From: Rhodospirillales bacterium
GTDB lineage: Bacteria; Pseudomonadota; Alphaproteobacteria; Micavibrionales; Micavibrionaceae
DNA: 64,000 nucleotides
NCBI GenBank assembly: GCA_023898785.1
Contig: CP060239.1
Coordinates: 434,001 to 498,000, forward strand
Direction: 5' to 3'
Shown: one piece after another, positions 41,367 to 50,511 of the stretch
How positions within the stretch are numbered: position 1 is the stretch's first letter
Layout: each line of letters starts with the position of its first letter
The notes under the pieces: generated by a model
What the model was told of the DNA's origin: nothing
Database searches by the model: none
The model's input: only the letters and a program-made list of their open reading frames with translations
Program-made: the position numbers and the translations under genes

Positions 41367-43286
41367 TCATTCGGTTTTTGTGGCTGGAAACAGTGTGTCG
41401 ATGAGCGGAGCGAAGTTTGGTTTGATTTTGAAGTCAAGTGAAAAGCTGTGTCCTTGCATTAGGTGTGGGTTTTTACCTTTGCCAAATACGCTGATATGGA
41501 CATCATCGGGCAGCGCCCCTGACGCTTTGATTTCCAGAAGGTCGTAGTGGAAGTTTTCCAGTGCCAGTTTCATTGTTTCCTTTTCAAATTCTTCCATTTC
41601 CATGAGGTCGAACAAGGCGCCTTCTTTGAGTTTTAAGATTCCGACACCTTTATTTTTCAGGTAGAGATTATCGATTATGAGCTTGCCGTTTTCTTTATAA
41701 AGGATTGCGCTGCCTTCAAGGTAGCCTGCCGCGTTCCAGTTTGATTTTTTAAATGCTTGAAGCAGGTCTTTGAGGTCAATTTCGTTGATTTTGAGTAAAG
41801 TTTTTTTATTTTTGTCTTGGTCGGATGGGGCATCGATTTTTGTGCCCAACGTTTTGATGGTTAAGGCGCTAGGGGTGATTTGGCTTTTACGAATTTGCAG
41901 TGACAGGGAGCAGTTGTGTTCTGGTTTGAAGTTACGAATAGCGCAGGGGAGCGATTTTTCCAGAGGGCCGGAAAGAGTTTTCCAGTCTTTCAGTTTGATT
42001 TTTGCGCCGCTGAGCGTTAGGGGGATTGGGCCATAGGGCAACATGCTGTGTTTAGCCAGTTGAAACTGGAGCGTGCCGGATATTTTATTGGCTGTGGTTG
42101 TGAAGTCACCTTGCATATTGACGGTGCCGAGGGCGTCAGGGGTGGATGTTAGGCTCGATAGTGGAAGCAGGGCAGCTTGAATTTCACCTGTGTATCCTCC
42201 CTCTTTTTTTATGGTTATATTTCCTTTTATATCAATATTTTGCTCTTCATTTTTAATGTTAAATATTAAGTTTTTTTGGTTGGCGAAAATAATATCGATA
42301 TTGTTGAGTTGTTCTAGAAAAGTCAGGGTATCTCTGGGGACCGGGAGTTTCTTTTGTTCTTTCAGATAGTCGAAAAGATTTGCCAGTTTATCTGTATGTA
42401 AAGTTCCTGAAAAAAGCGAAGGCGCACGCATATTGGGAATGTCGAGAGCGAGTTCAAGCCCTTCAATGCCAGCGGATTTTGCAGCGAGGATCATTTGCGG
42501 TTCATGAACTGTTCCTTCAAGTGTCAGGGCGCCTTTTTGCCATGGCAATTCCGCGACATTAAGGCCTCCTGCTTCCAGTTCACCGAGAATGCGGATTGGG
42601 AGCATGTTTTGACTGCTGAGATTGATTAATCCTGCGAGGCGTGATGCACGCAAATTGGGCAGAGTGACTTTGCCTTGCTCAAGTTCCATGCGTAGATCCC
42701 AGAAGCCTTTGTTGCTGATTTGGCCTTCCAGACTGGCTGTGGCGCTGAGCGTACGCTGCGTAGCTGTGATTCTGCCTTGTAGATTGACGTGCTGTCTTTG
42801 TGGGCGCGCTTGCATGTCCAGACTTAGAGATGTGCCGCCCCATTTTTGACTGAGCACTGACAGGCGTGCATTTTCAATTTCTATGAGCGTGTTTTTAAGT
42901 TTAAGTATTTGTGGAAGGGGGGATTGTACGTCGTTCCATCCGGCTATGGTGATTTTGCCTTGCGGGTCTAGTTCTCCGGTTAAATCGAGGCCGGACAGGC
43001 GCAGAGAGTTAATTTTTCCAAGCAGAGCAAGTTTCAGGGGATTGTAGGTTATTGTCAGGTTTTCGAGTGTGCTGAAACCATCAGGGTCAAGAGCGATGTT
43101 TTGATAGACGGTTTGTCCAAGTTTCTTTTCGGCCGGTGGGAGGGTATAATTTTCAAAACCTGCTTCATTCATGGTTTGTCGGAGTCTGGTCTCAAGGTGT
43201 TGAGGGATGTTCAGCCATACATAACCGGTGACGCCGATGGCTCCGGTCATGATTAGGAGTGCGAGAATTAAAATCGGGCGTTTCAT
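41367..43286 (-). CDS. YdbH-like AsmA-family protein
   Basis: The 639-residue protein has an N-terminal membrane anchor (about 4-25, ILILALLIMTGAIGVTGYVW) and a long beta-rich periplasmic region typical of AsmA-like bridges (TamB, YhdP, YdbH). The C-terminal segment from about 535, with GVGILKLKEGALFDLMEMEE then LALENFHYDLLEIKASGALP and FSLDFKIKPNFAPL, matches the YdbH domain. In E. coli YdbH acts redundantly in phospholipid transport to the outer membrane; a similar role is inferred. It is downstream of a small membrane gene and parE on the same strand. Confidence 0.82.
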   Translation of the reverse strand: MKRPILILALLIMTGAIGVTGYVWLNIPQHLETRLRQTMNEAGFENYTLPPAEKKLGQTVYQNIALDPDGFSTLENLTITYNPLKLALLGKINSLRLSGLDLTGELDPQGKITIAGWNDVQSPLPQILKLKNTLIEIENARLSVLSQKWGGTSLSLDMQARPQRQHVNLQGRITATQRTLSATASLEGQISNKGFWDLRMELEQGKVTLPNLRASRLAGLINLSSQNMLPIRILGELEAGGLNVAELPWQKGALTLEGTVHEPQMILAAKSAGIEGLELALDIPNMRAPSLFSGTLHTDKLANLFDYLKEQKKLPVPRDTLTFLEQLNNIDIIFANQKNLIFNIKNEEQNIDIKGNITIKKEGGYTGEIQAALLPLSSLTSTPDALGTVNMQGDFTTTANKISGTLQFQLAKHSMLPYGPIPLTLSGAKIKLKDWKTLSGPLEKSLPCAIRNFKPEHNCSLSLQIRKSQITPSALTIKTLGTKIDAPSDQDKNKKTLLKINEIDLKDLLQAFKKSNWNAAGYLEGSAILYKENGKLIIDNLYLKNKGVGILKLKEGALFDLMEMEEFEKETMKLALENFHYDLLEIKASGALPDDVHISVFGKGKNPHLMQGHSFSLDFKIKPNFAPLIDTLFPATKTE

Positions 43287-43375
43287 GACGCCTCATCATC
43301 GCTGTATGTTGGTTAAACGTCAATGTTAGGGGTTTAAACTCAGCGCACATATTCCTGCGGTAAGAGCTAAAAAGC

Positions 43376-43822
43376 CTACCAAGGAAGAAAAACGCCCCAA
43401 ATGGCTAATCCGAACGATAAAGGGATGATAATTACCGATAGTCTCAGCAGGTGTTTTTGTGATTCCTTGTAAGAGGTTTGGGAAAATTTTTGAGCTTCTT
43501 GCTCAAGGACTCGTTTGGTTGTTGGAAATAATGCGACAAGCTTGTTTCCTAGAATCATCCCAAACAAAAGAGCGAAAAAAAGAGGTGAGACGGTTACCAG
43601 AATTGGCCCTATTCCTTCCGCATTGGCGAGGGTTTCTTCTGGAAAGATGTATGCGTGCCATTGTGAAAAACAATAGAGGCTTAAGAGCCAGATTAGAGAA
43701 GTGGACAAAATAACAGACGGAATTAATAAAAAATTCTGGAGACTTTTCCTTCGTTCAGCACGTCTTTTAGCTTCGTGGCCGTAGTCAATTGTGCGATAGA
43801 GTTGGCGTTTTATCCAATTCAA
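43376..43822 (-). CDS. Three-helix membrane protein downstream of parE, possibly frameshifted at its end
   Basis: I do not recognise this 148-residue protein. It has a basic N-terminus (about 1-28), membrane helices at about 30-54 (LIPSVILSTSLIWLLSLYCF), 72-94 (ILVTVSPLFFALLFGMILG) and 125-147 (LSVIIIPLSFGLAIWGVFL), and a soluble loop rich in Lys and Glu. Just after the stop another frame continues with a hydrophobic stretch ending CALSLNP, so a single-base change in the T5 run near the end may have shortened it. It is 35 nt from parE and 89 nt from the YdbH-like gene. Confidence 0.6.
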   Translation of the reverse strand: MNWIKRQLYRTIDYGHEAKRRAERRKSLQNFLLIPSVILSTSLIWLLSLYCFSQWHAYIFPEETLANAEGIGPILVTVSPLFFALLFGMILGNKLVALFPTTKRVLEQEAQKFSQTSYKESQKHLLRLSVIIIPLSFGLAIWGVFLPW

Positions 43823-43857
43823 GTTTTTTATCCCTGGTGCGGTGCGAATGTTTTTAC

Positions 43858-45906
43858 CTAAACGTCAATATCGCTGGCGAATTCGGCGTTGTCTTGAATG
43901 AATTGAAAGCGGGGCTCGGCGTTTTTGCCCATCAGGCGTTCGACGAGATCATCGATGTCAGCCTGTGAAGCGCCGGCTTCAAGCGGGTTTTCGCCTTCCA
44001 GACTTTCCAGTTCTTCACCGGACAGTCCTATAGCGAGTGCGGCGGCGGCTTCGGGCAGGGTTACGCGTAGCAAGGTGCGGCTGGCTGGGTTCATGGTCGT
44101 TTCTTTGAGCTGTTTTGCGGGCATTTCTCCAAGACCTTTAAAACGGCTGACTTCAACTTTTTTTCCTTTGAATTCCTTGGTTTCCATCAGTGCATCTTTG
44201 TGTTCATCGTCTTTTGCATAGGCGCTGTTATTGCCTGCGACGAGGCGGTAGAGCGGGGGTTGGGCGAGATAGAGGTGCCCTTCTTCGACAAGTTCGCGCA
44301 TTTGAGTATAAAAAAAAGTGATGAGCAGCGCGGCGATATGGGCGCCGTCAACGTCTGCATCGGTCATGATGATGACGCGTTCATAGCGGAGTTTGGAGAG
44401 GTGAAAGTCTCGGCCAGCGCCGCAGCCCAGAGCCTGGATGAGATCTTGAATTTCCTGATTGGCGCGGATTTTATCGGCGGTGGCGCTGACGACGTTGAGA
44501 ATTTTGCCGCGCAAGGGTAAGATGGCCTGTGTTTCGCGGTTGCGGCCTTGTTTGGCTGAGCCGCCTGCGCTATCACCCTCAACGATGAAAAGCTCGGTGT
44601 CTTCGGCATTGGCGCGTGAACAATCGGCGAGTTTGCCAGGCAGACGCAGCTTTTGTGTGGCGCTTTTGCGGGCCTGTACGCGGTCCATTTTACGACGCAG
44701 GCGTTCTTCGGCACGCAGGATGATGGCGTTTAGTAGCTTGGTGGCTGAAGCCGGGTCACCGGAAAGCCAAAGGTCGAAATGGTCTTTTATGGCGCTATCA
44801 ACCCATTTGCTGACAGCTGAACTGGCGAGTTTTTCTTTGGTTTGGCCTTGAAACTGGGGGTCTTTGATAAAGACAGAAAGCAATATAGCTGCGCCGCCCA
44901 GCACATCGTCAGCAGTGATGATATTTGCCTTCTTTACGCCGATCATTTCGCCATAGGCGCGCAGGCTTCGTGAGAGTGCGGTGCGCAGCCCGGTTTCATG
45001 GGTGCCGCCTTGTGGTGTTGGTACGGTGTTGCAGTAGGAATGGCTAAAGCCTTCACCGTTTTCAGGCCATGTGATGGCGAATTCAACACGACCTTCATTA
45101 CCGGGGAGATCGGCTTTGCCTGCGAAGGGGTTGGGGATTACTGTTTTGCGGTTATGTAGCGTGGCGTCAAGGTAGTCAAGCAGTCCGTTGGGGAATTTAA
45201 ATACGGCTTCAGGCGTGATTTTGCTGTCTTCAGGGATAATTTCGTGGGCGCATTTCCAGCGAATTTCAACGCCGGAATATAGATATGCTTTGGAGCGGGC
45301 CATCTGAAACAGCCAGCCGGGTTTGAAGCGGGCTTGTGAGCCGAAAATGTCAGGATCGGGGTGAAAAGATACGGTTGTGCCACGGCGGTTGTTAATGGCG
45401 CCTAAATCTTCGAGTTTTGAAGTTGGGAGGCCGCGGGAAAAGCTTTGGCGGTAGAGTTTCTTTTCGCGGGCGACTTCGACCCACATGTTATCGGATAGGG
45501 CGTTGACGACGGAAATTCCTACACCGTGCAGACCGCCTGAGGTTTCGTATGATTTTCCTGAGAATTTTCCGCCTGAGTGTAGTGTGGTCATGATGACCTC
45601 AAGAGCTGATTTTCCGGGGTATTTCGGGTGTTCGTCAACCGGGATGCCGCGGCCATTGTCACGGATGATAAGAGAGTAATCAGCCTCAAGGGCGATTTCG
45701 ATCCAGTCGGCGTGGCCCGCTACGGCTTCATCCATTGAGTTGTCCAGAATTTCGCCGGCCAAGTGGTGCAAGGCGCGCTCATCTGTGCCGCCAATATACA
45801 TGCCGGGGCGTTTGCGAACAGGCTCAAGTCCTTCCAAAACTTCAATTGAAGAGGCATCGTAGTTGTTTTTTGATGCAGCAGAAGGTGGAGCGAATAAATC
45901 AGACAT
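43858..45906 (-). CDS. parE: DNA topoisomerase IV subunit B
   Basis: ParE is the ATPase subunit that, with ParC, decatenates replicated chromosomes. The 682-residue product shows the GHKL motifs EILDNSMDEAVAGH, DNGRGIPVDEHP and KSYETSGGLHGVGISVVNAL, the TOPRIM residues FIVEGDSAGGSAKQGRNR and MTDADVDGAHIAAL, and RFKGLGEMPAKQL. The length and the KSYETSGGLHG form fit ParE rather than GyrB. Two downstream genes on the same strand suggest a transcript continuing into membrane genes. Confidence 0.95.
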   Translation of the reverse strand: MSDLFAPPSAASKNNYDASSIEVLEGLEPVRKRPGMYIGGTDERALHHLAGEILDNSMDEAVAGHADWIEIALEADYSLIIRDNGRGIPVDEHPKYPGKSALEVIMTTLHSGGKFSGKSYETSGGLHGVGISVVNALSDNMWVEVAREKKLYRQSFSRGLPTSKLEDLGAINNRRGTTVSFHPDPDIFGSQARFKPGWLFQMARSKAYLYSGVEIRWKCAHEIIPEDSKITPEAVFKFPNGLLDYLDATLHNRKTVIPNPFAGKADLPGNEGRVEFAITWPENGEGFSHSYCNTVPTPQGGTHETGLRTALSRSLRAYGEMIGVKKANIITADDVLGGAAILLSVFIKDPQFQGQTKEKLASSAVSKWVDSAIKDHFDLWLSGDPASATKLLNAIILRAEERLRRKMDRVQARKSATQKLRLPGKLADCSRANAEDTELFIVEGDSAGGSAKQGRNRETQAILPLRGKILNVVSATADKIRANQEIQDLIQALGCGAGRDFHLSKLRYERVIIMTDADVDGAHIAALLITFFYTQMRELVEEGHLYLAQPPLYRLVAGNNSAYAKDDEHKDALMETKEFKGKKVEVSRFKGLGEMPAKQLKETTMNPASRTLLRVTLPEAAAALAIGLSGEELESLEGENPLEAGASQADIDDLVERLMGKNAEPRFQFIQDNAEFASDIDV

Positions 45907-46144
45907 ATTATTAAACTCTGTTACTTTGTACGTGAGCGTTAAAAAAAATCGTACTTTGTTTTTGTGTAAAGTTCTATGGCCTGCAAATCAAGGGCTTTAG
46001 CCTATGTGTAGAGGGGAATACACGGATTTTTAAGCCTGGTATGAATTAAGACCGTGTTTTTGGAAACTTGGCCAAGAGATGTGTTACAATAATGTTTGCG
46101 TTCCATTTATTGCCCTGAAAGAAAGCATAAGAGGTGTTTTAGAA

Positions 46145-47314
46145 ATGATAAGTTTACATAGGATTTGTGTGCTTCTTGTGTTGGTTTCCGGTATTTCTTG
46201 GTTTTTTCCTCATAGCGCTTTTGCTCAAAAAGTTATGGAACAATATCGTAAACCTATGCCCGAATTTGATCTACTTTCCTCCGGTGAGTTTACAGAAAAT
46301 ACGGAACCTTTGGTTCTAAAAACGTTTGGTGATCCTGCGTTGAATTTTGAAATTCGAATTCCCAAGGGATGGGAAAATATGACAAAGGGCAGGCCGGAAG
46401 ATTTTTCGGTTACCAATAAAATTATGGGAGAAATTGTACGGTTTTACGGGCCGCCAGACATATATTCCGAGCGTAGTTATTTGACAGTTGAAGCGATGAG
46501 TATGGATTATTATATGACTGTTGAGCAGTGGCTTATGCAGTTTTTTCTTTCCAGCAGCTATAACGTGCAGGGGCTTACTGTCCATGACGATACACGCGCG
46601 GAGGCTCTTTATGTTTTTATCAAAAACAAGGTTAGTTATGCTGTTCGTGCCAGTGTTTATACAAACGGTAAGCACGTTATGTATGCTCAGTATGTTGTTC
46701 CTATCGAGCGTTGGCATGATGAGAAAGTCATGCAGAAAATGGTACTTGATTCCTTTGATCCTATTACTCCGGTTAAGGAATATATCGAAGAAATGCAGCG
46801 TTACCAGTTTCTGGATTTGGCTGAATTTATGTATCCGGTCAGTTGGGAGTTGAAAGCGTTACCTATTCGTACGATTGATCGTATGGAAGTTTTATTGCTT
46901 AACACACATTACATACATGATGGTTCTCACACTGGGAAGATTCGTTTGGATGGGCAGATTGGTATTGATCTTGTGTCTATTTATGCTTCAGAGACTCTTG
47001 ATGACGAACTCAATTATTATAAGGAGGATGTTGCGGAAAAGGGGCTTGTTATGGGCGATGTTATTGAAAATCGAAATGAATTTTTTCTTGGTGATAGCTA
47101 TGATTTTGTTGATACACAGGTTTTTAAGGTTACGGATGAAAATGAAAGGGTTATTGAACATGAGCTGTGGTTGACAATTATGTCGGCAGGCGATTTTTAT
47201 TATTTTGTTTCCCTGTTTACGCCTTCACGTGACGATGATTATTTTAAATGGGCGCGTAATGTTGAAACATATAAGCTGGTTGTAAATGAGATAAAACCCA
47301 GAACTGCGGAATAG
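46145..47314 (+). CDS. Secreted protein with two PsbP/Mog1-like repeats, unknown function
   Basis: I do not recognise this 389-residue protein. It has a signal peptide (about 1-29, ending HSAFAQ). The mature part seems to contain two similar alpha/beta domains: the first (about 50-195) starts FEIRIPKGWENM and ends with MYAQYVVPIERWHDEKVMQK; the second (about 215-385) has EFMYPVSWELKALPI and YYFVSLFTPSRDDDYFKWAR. The pattern of a 'proline-x-x-W' strand and a late Y/F-strand then helix recalls PsbP/Mog1 folds. ATG 46145 fits the signal peptide. It converges on glnA with 13 nt between stops. Confidence 0.72.
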   Translation: MISLHRICVLLVLVSGISWFFPHSAFAQKVMEQYRKPMPEFDLLSSGEFTENTEPLVLKTFGDPALNFEIRIPKGWENMTKGRPEDFSVTNKIMGEIVRFYGPPDIYSERSYLTVEAMSMDYYMTVEQWLMQFFLSSSYNVQGLTVHDDTRAEALYVFIKNKVSYAVRASVYTNGKHVMYAQYVVPIERWHDEKVMQKMVLDSFDPITPVKEYIEEMQRYQFLDLAEFMYPVSWELKALPIRTIDRMEVLLLNTHYIHDGSHTGKIRLDGQIGIDLVSIYASETLDDELNYYKEDVAEKGLVMGDVIENRNEFFLGDSYDFVDTQVFKVTDENERVIEHELWLTIMSAGDFYYFVSLFTPSRDDDYFKWARNVETYKLVVNEIKPRTAE

Positions 47315-47327
47315 AAAAATGTTGGTA

Positions 47328-48755
47328 TTATGAGGAATAGTATAGTTTGTATTCGATAGGGTGGATCATCATTTCATACGCTTTGTTTTCTTCTTCTTTT
47401 AAGCCGATATAGGCGTTGATTGCACTTTGCGTAAAGACATCGCCTTTTAGCAGAAATTCATGATCTTCACGTAGAGCCTCTAGTGCGCTGCGTAAAGAAT
47501 GGCAGACATTCGGCAGTTTATCTTGTTCTTCTTGTGACAAATCATAGAGATTTTCGTCCATGGCTTCGCCAGGGTGAATTTTGTTTTCTATTCCGTCAAG
47601 TCCGGCCATTAACATTGCAGCGAAAGCCAGATATGGGTTGGCGGTTGGGTCAGGGAAACGAACTTCGATGCGCTTGCCTTTTGGTGAAGCGCTGTATGGA
47701 ACGCGGCAAGAAGCACTTCGATTTCGAGCGGAATAGGCCAGCAATACAGGCGCTTCATAACCTGGAACGAGTCGTTTATAGCTATTTGTTGTCGGGTTGG
47801 TAAAGGCGTTTAGGCTGCGGGCATGTTTGATAATGCCGCCGATATAATAGAGCGCGTTTTCAGACAGGTTGGCGTAGCTGTCACCGGCAAAGAGAGGTTT
47901 ACCTGATTTCCATAAAGATTGATGGACGTGCATACCAGAGCCGTTATCTCCGAAGACGGGTTTGGGCATGAAAGTGGCGGTTTTGCCGTAGGCGTTGGCG
48001 ACGTTGTGTACCGCATGTTTGTAAAGCTGGATGTTGTCGGCGCTGTCCAGCAGGGTCGAGAACCTGATGCCGAGTTCGCACTGGCTGGGGGCGACTTCAT
48101 GGTGGTGTTTTTCCACTTCGACACCCATGCTCTGGATAACGGTCAGCATTTCGCCGCGAATGTCAGAGAGATGATCAACCGGGCTTTCAGGGAAATAACC
48201 GCCTTTAGTTTGCGGGCGGTGGCCCATATTGCCGGTGTCGTAATGGCGCCCTGCGTTGTAAGGGGCTTCTTCGCTGTTGATTTCAAAACTGACGCGGTTG
48301 GTTTCCATATGGATTTTGACGTCATCGAAGATGAAAAATTCGGCTTCTGGTCCGAAATAGGCCGTATCAGCCAGGCCGCTGCTTTTGAGATGCTTTTCCG
48401 CGGCTTTGGCGATGGAGCGCGGGTCAAGCGCATAAGGCTTGCCTGAGTTTGGTTCATGGATGTCGCAAAAGACCTTGAGTGTTCTTTGTGCGGCGAAAGG
48501 GTCAATGGCGACTTTACCGAGGTCCGGTTTGATGACCATGTCGGAGTCGTTAATTGGTTGCCACCCTGCAATGGAGGAGCCGTCAAAGAAAATGCCACGA
48601 TTGAGTTTGTATTCATCGAGTTCCGGTGCATATTCGGTTGTGTGTTGCCATTTTCCGCGCAGATCGGTGAAATTCATGTCAACATACTGGATGTCGTTTT
48701 CTTTAATGTATTTCAGGAATTCGGCAATATTTTTGAATTTGAGAGCGGTGGTCAT
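47328..48755 (-). CDS. glnA: Glutamine synthetase type I
   Basis: GlnA forms glutamine from glutamate, ammonia and ATP. The 475-residue enzyme has the GSI features FDGSSIAGWQPINDSDM, EAEFFIFDDV, GDNGSGMHVHQSLWKSGKP and RNRSASCRVP, and the adenylylation-site tyrosine in MDENLYDLSQEEQDK, marking the beta subtype controlled by GlnE. I chose ATG 48755; an open frame to 48779 lies inside an inverted repeat. glnB does not precede it, unlike in most Alphaproteobacteria; instead tRNA-His lies just upstream on the same strand. Confidence 0.96.
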   Translation of the reverse strand: MTTALKFKNIAEFLKYIKENDIQYVDMNFTDLRGKWQHTTEYAPELDEYKLNRGIFFDGSSIAGWQPINDSDMVIKPDLGKVAIDPFAAQRTLKVFCDIHEPNSGKPYALDPRSIAKAAEKHLKSSGLADTAYFGPEAEFFIFDDVKIHMETNRVSFEINSEEAPYNAGRHYDTGNMGHRPQTKGGYFPESPVDHLSDIRGEMLTVIQSMGVEVEKHHHEVAPSQCELGIRFSTLLDSADNIQLYKHAVHNVANAYGKTATFMPKPVFGDNGSGMHVHQSLWKSGKPLFAGDSYANLSENALYYIGGIIKHARSLNAFTNPTTNSYKRLVPGYEAPVLLAYSARNRSASCRVPYSASPKGKRIEVRFPDPTANPYLAFAAMLMAGLDGIENKIHPGEAMDENLYDLSQEEQDKLPNVCHSLRSALEALREDHEFLLKGDVFTQSAINAYIGLKEEENKAYEMMIHPIEYKLYYSS

Positions 48756-48772
48756 GAGCAGGGGGGTCCTTT

Positions 48773-48829
48773 CTTGCAAAGCATTCTACTTTGGAAGGTG
48801 GATTTTACAAGACTAGAATGATTTGCAAG
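48773..48829 (-). promoter_or_regulatory. 16-bp inverted repeat in the glnA leader
   Basis: On the minus strand CTTGCAAATCATTCTA (48829-48814) and TAGAATGCTTTGCAAG (48788-48773) match as inverted arms at 15 of 16 positions, 25 nt apart. The right arm abuts the glnA ribosome-binding site (AAGGA at 48772-48768) and the left arm begins 2 nt after the CCA end of tRNA-His. No T run follows, so it is not a plain terminator. It may be an operator or an RNA hairpin. Confidence 0.65.
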
Positions 48830-48831
48830 AG

Positions 48832-48908
48832 TGGGGCGACTGACGGGACTCGAACCCGCGACAACTCGGATCACAACCGAGGGCTCTACCAGCTGAGCTA
48901 CAGTCGCC
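48832..48908 (-). tRNA. tRNA-His (anticodon GTG), with encoded G-1
   Basis: The 77-nt gene begins with an encoded G(-1) followed by the acceptor GCGACTG/CAGTCGC, discriminator C73 and encoded CCA. The anticodon stem CTCGG/CCGAG encloses loop TTGTGAT (anticodon GTG), and the T arm reads CGCGGGTTCGAGTCCCG. G(-1) opposite C73 is the classical identity element of tRNA-His. Confidence 0.97.
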
Positions 48909-48982
48909 ATAATTAATTTAAGTTGTATAAGGTTTTGGGCTATAAAAGGTCAAGTGCTTTGAACAGATGGGGCGTAAAATAA

Positions 48983-50374
48983 ATGAGCCATGAGATTTTG
49001 ACGGTTGCGCAGATGGCAAAAGCGGACCGGGATACGATTGAGGCAGGGACGCCGGGGTTTGATTTGATGAGGGTAGCCGGACGGGCAGTGGCGAAGTTTA
49101 TTCTTGCTGAATATGAGGTGCCGAATATCCTTGTTCTCTGCGGACCGGGGAATAATGGCGGGGATGGATTTGTTATTGCTGAAATTCTACGCAAAGCTAG
49201 ACGGAGCGTGCTGTGTGCGTGTTTGGTCGAGCCGGAAAAGCTCAAAGGGGATGCGCTGAAGGCCTATAATAATTGGCGCGGGGAGACAGTTTCGTTTGAG
49301 GCAGTTGATGCAAGTACGGCGAGTTTGGTTGTCGATGCGGTGTTTGGCACGGGTTTTAAGGGCGATTTAAAGGCAGCTGTTAGCGATGTTTTTGGTCAGG
49401 TGCGTTGCCTGGTGGTGGCGGTGGATATTCCTTCTGGCGTTAATGGTGATACCGGTGCAGTCGATGCGCATACTTTACGGGCGGATTGTACGCTGACATT
49501 TCATCGGAAGAAGCTGGGGCATGTCCTCTATCCGGGGGCAGGGTATTGCGGGCAGGTTCATGAAGTTGATATCGGTATTACAGCAGATTTTGAATCTGAT
49601 GCGCTGGAAAATCATCCGGATTTATGGCTGAAAACGTTTCCGCGAAAAGGTCTTGGCGGGCATAAATATGATAATGGTCTGGTGCAGGTCTATGGCGCTC
49701 CGAAATTAACAGGGGCTACGCGGCTGGCGAGTGAGGCTTGTGCGCGGATTGGCGCGGGGCTGGTGGCTGTCGTAGCGCCGAAAGGCACGGAAGATGTTTA
49801 CCGGGCGGCCTTGGCGCCGCATATATTGGTTTATGATCAGGAAGATCAGCCAGAGCGCGTTGCGGTGCGGCTTTACGGGCCTGGTGGTTTGGGCGTGAAG
49901 CCGGATTATAAGAGCGATGTGCCAACGGTGCTGGATGCGGATGCCTTAAATGATTTACCTGCTGGCTTAAGTGAAAATTACGTTATTACTCCGCATGAGG
50001 GAGAATTTGTGAAGGCTTTTCCTGATATTGTGGGTACGAAGCTGGACAAAGCGCGGATAGCGGCGATGCAAATCGGCGCGGTTATAGTTCTTAAAGGTGC
50101 CGATACGGTGATTGTGCATCCGGACGGGCGGGCGGTTATTAATGCTCATGCAAGTGCCGTTTTGGCGACGGCGGGCTCTGGGGACGTACTGGCAGGGATG
50201 ATTGCCGGACTATTGGCGCAGGGGATGCCTGCGTTTGAGGCCTCTTGTGCCAGCGTTTGGATGCATGGCGAGGCGGCTTTGCGGTTTGGGCCGGGGCTGG
50301 TGGCCAGCGATCTAATCGATTTAATTCCTGAAGTTTTGCAAGAAGAGCTTGGTTTTTGTGCAAAGTTGCGCTAA
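48983..50374 (+). CDS. nnr: Bifunctional NAD(P)HX epimerase and ADP-dependent dehydratase
   Basis: Nnr repairs hydrated NAD(P)H. The N-terminal YjeF_N epimerase domain (about 1-210) has LVLCGPGNNGGDGFVIAEIL-like sequence and VVAVDIPSGVNGDTGAV; the C-terminal YjeF_C kinase-fold domain (about 225-463) has the phosphate-binding motif ATAGSGDVLAGMIAGLLAQG. The 463-residue length is a little short for the fusion but both domains are recognisable. It is divergent from tRNA-His across 75 nt and tRNA-Leu follows after 30 nt. Confidence 0.94.
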   Translation: MSHEILTVAQMAKADRDTIEAGTPGFDLMRVAGRAVAKFILAEYEVPNILVLCGPGNNGGDGFVIAEILRKARRSVLCACLVEPEKLKGDALKAYNNWRGETVSFEAVDASTASLVVDAVFGTGFKGDLKAAVSDVFGQVRCLVVAVDIPSGVNGDTGAVDAHTLRADCTLTFHRKKLGHVLYPGAGYCGQVHEVDIGITADFESDALENHPDLWLKTFPRKGLGGHKYDNGLVQVYGAPKLTGATRLASEACARIGAGLVAVVAPKGTEDVYRAALAPHILVYDQEDQPERVAVRLYGPGGLGVKPDYKSDVPTVLDADALNDLPAGLSENYVITPHEGEFVKAFPDIVGTKLDKARIAAMQIGAVIVLKGADTVIVHPDGRAVINAHASAVLATAGSGDVLAGMIAGLLAQGMPAFEASCASVWMHGEAALRFGPGLVASDLIDLIPEVLQEELGFCAKLR

Positions 50375-50404
50375 AACCGCTCAGTTTTTAGATTTACCCG
50401 GTAT

Positions 50405-50489
<85 letters not shown>

Positions 50490-50511
50490 TACAGGAAGTA
50501 ACAAATAGAAA

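Noticed and set aside
45907..46144. Divergent 238-nt gap between parE and the secreted protein gene
   Set aside because: Contains a TACAAT near 46084 but no -35 at proper spacing; no ORF, RNA or repeat supported.
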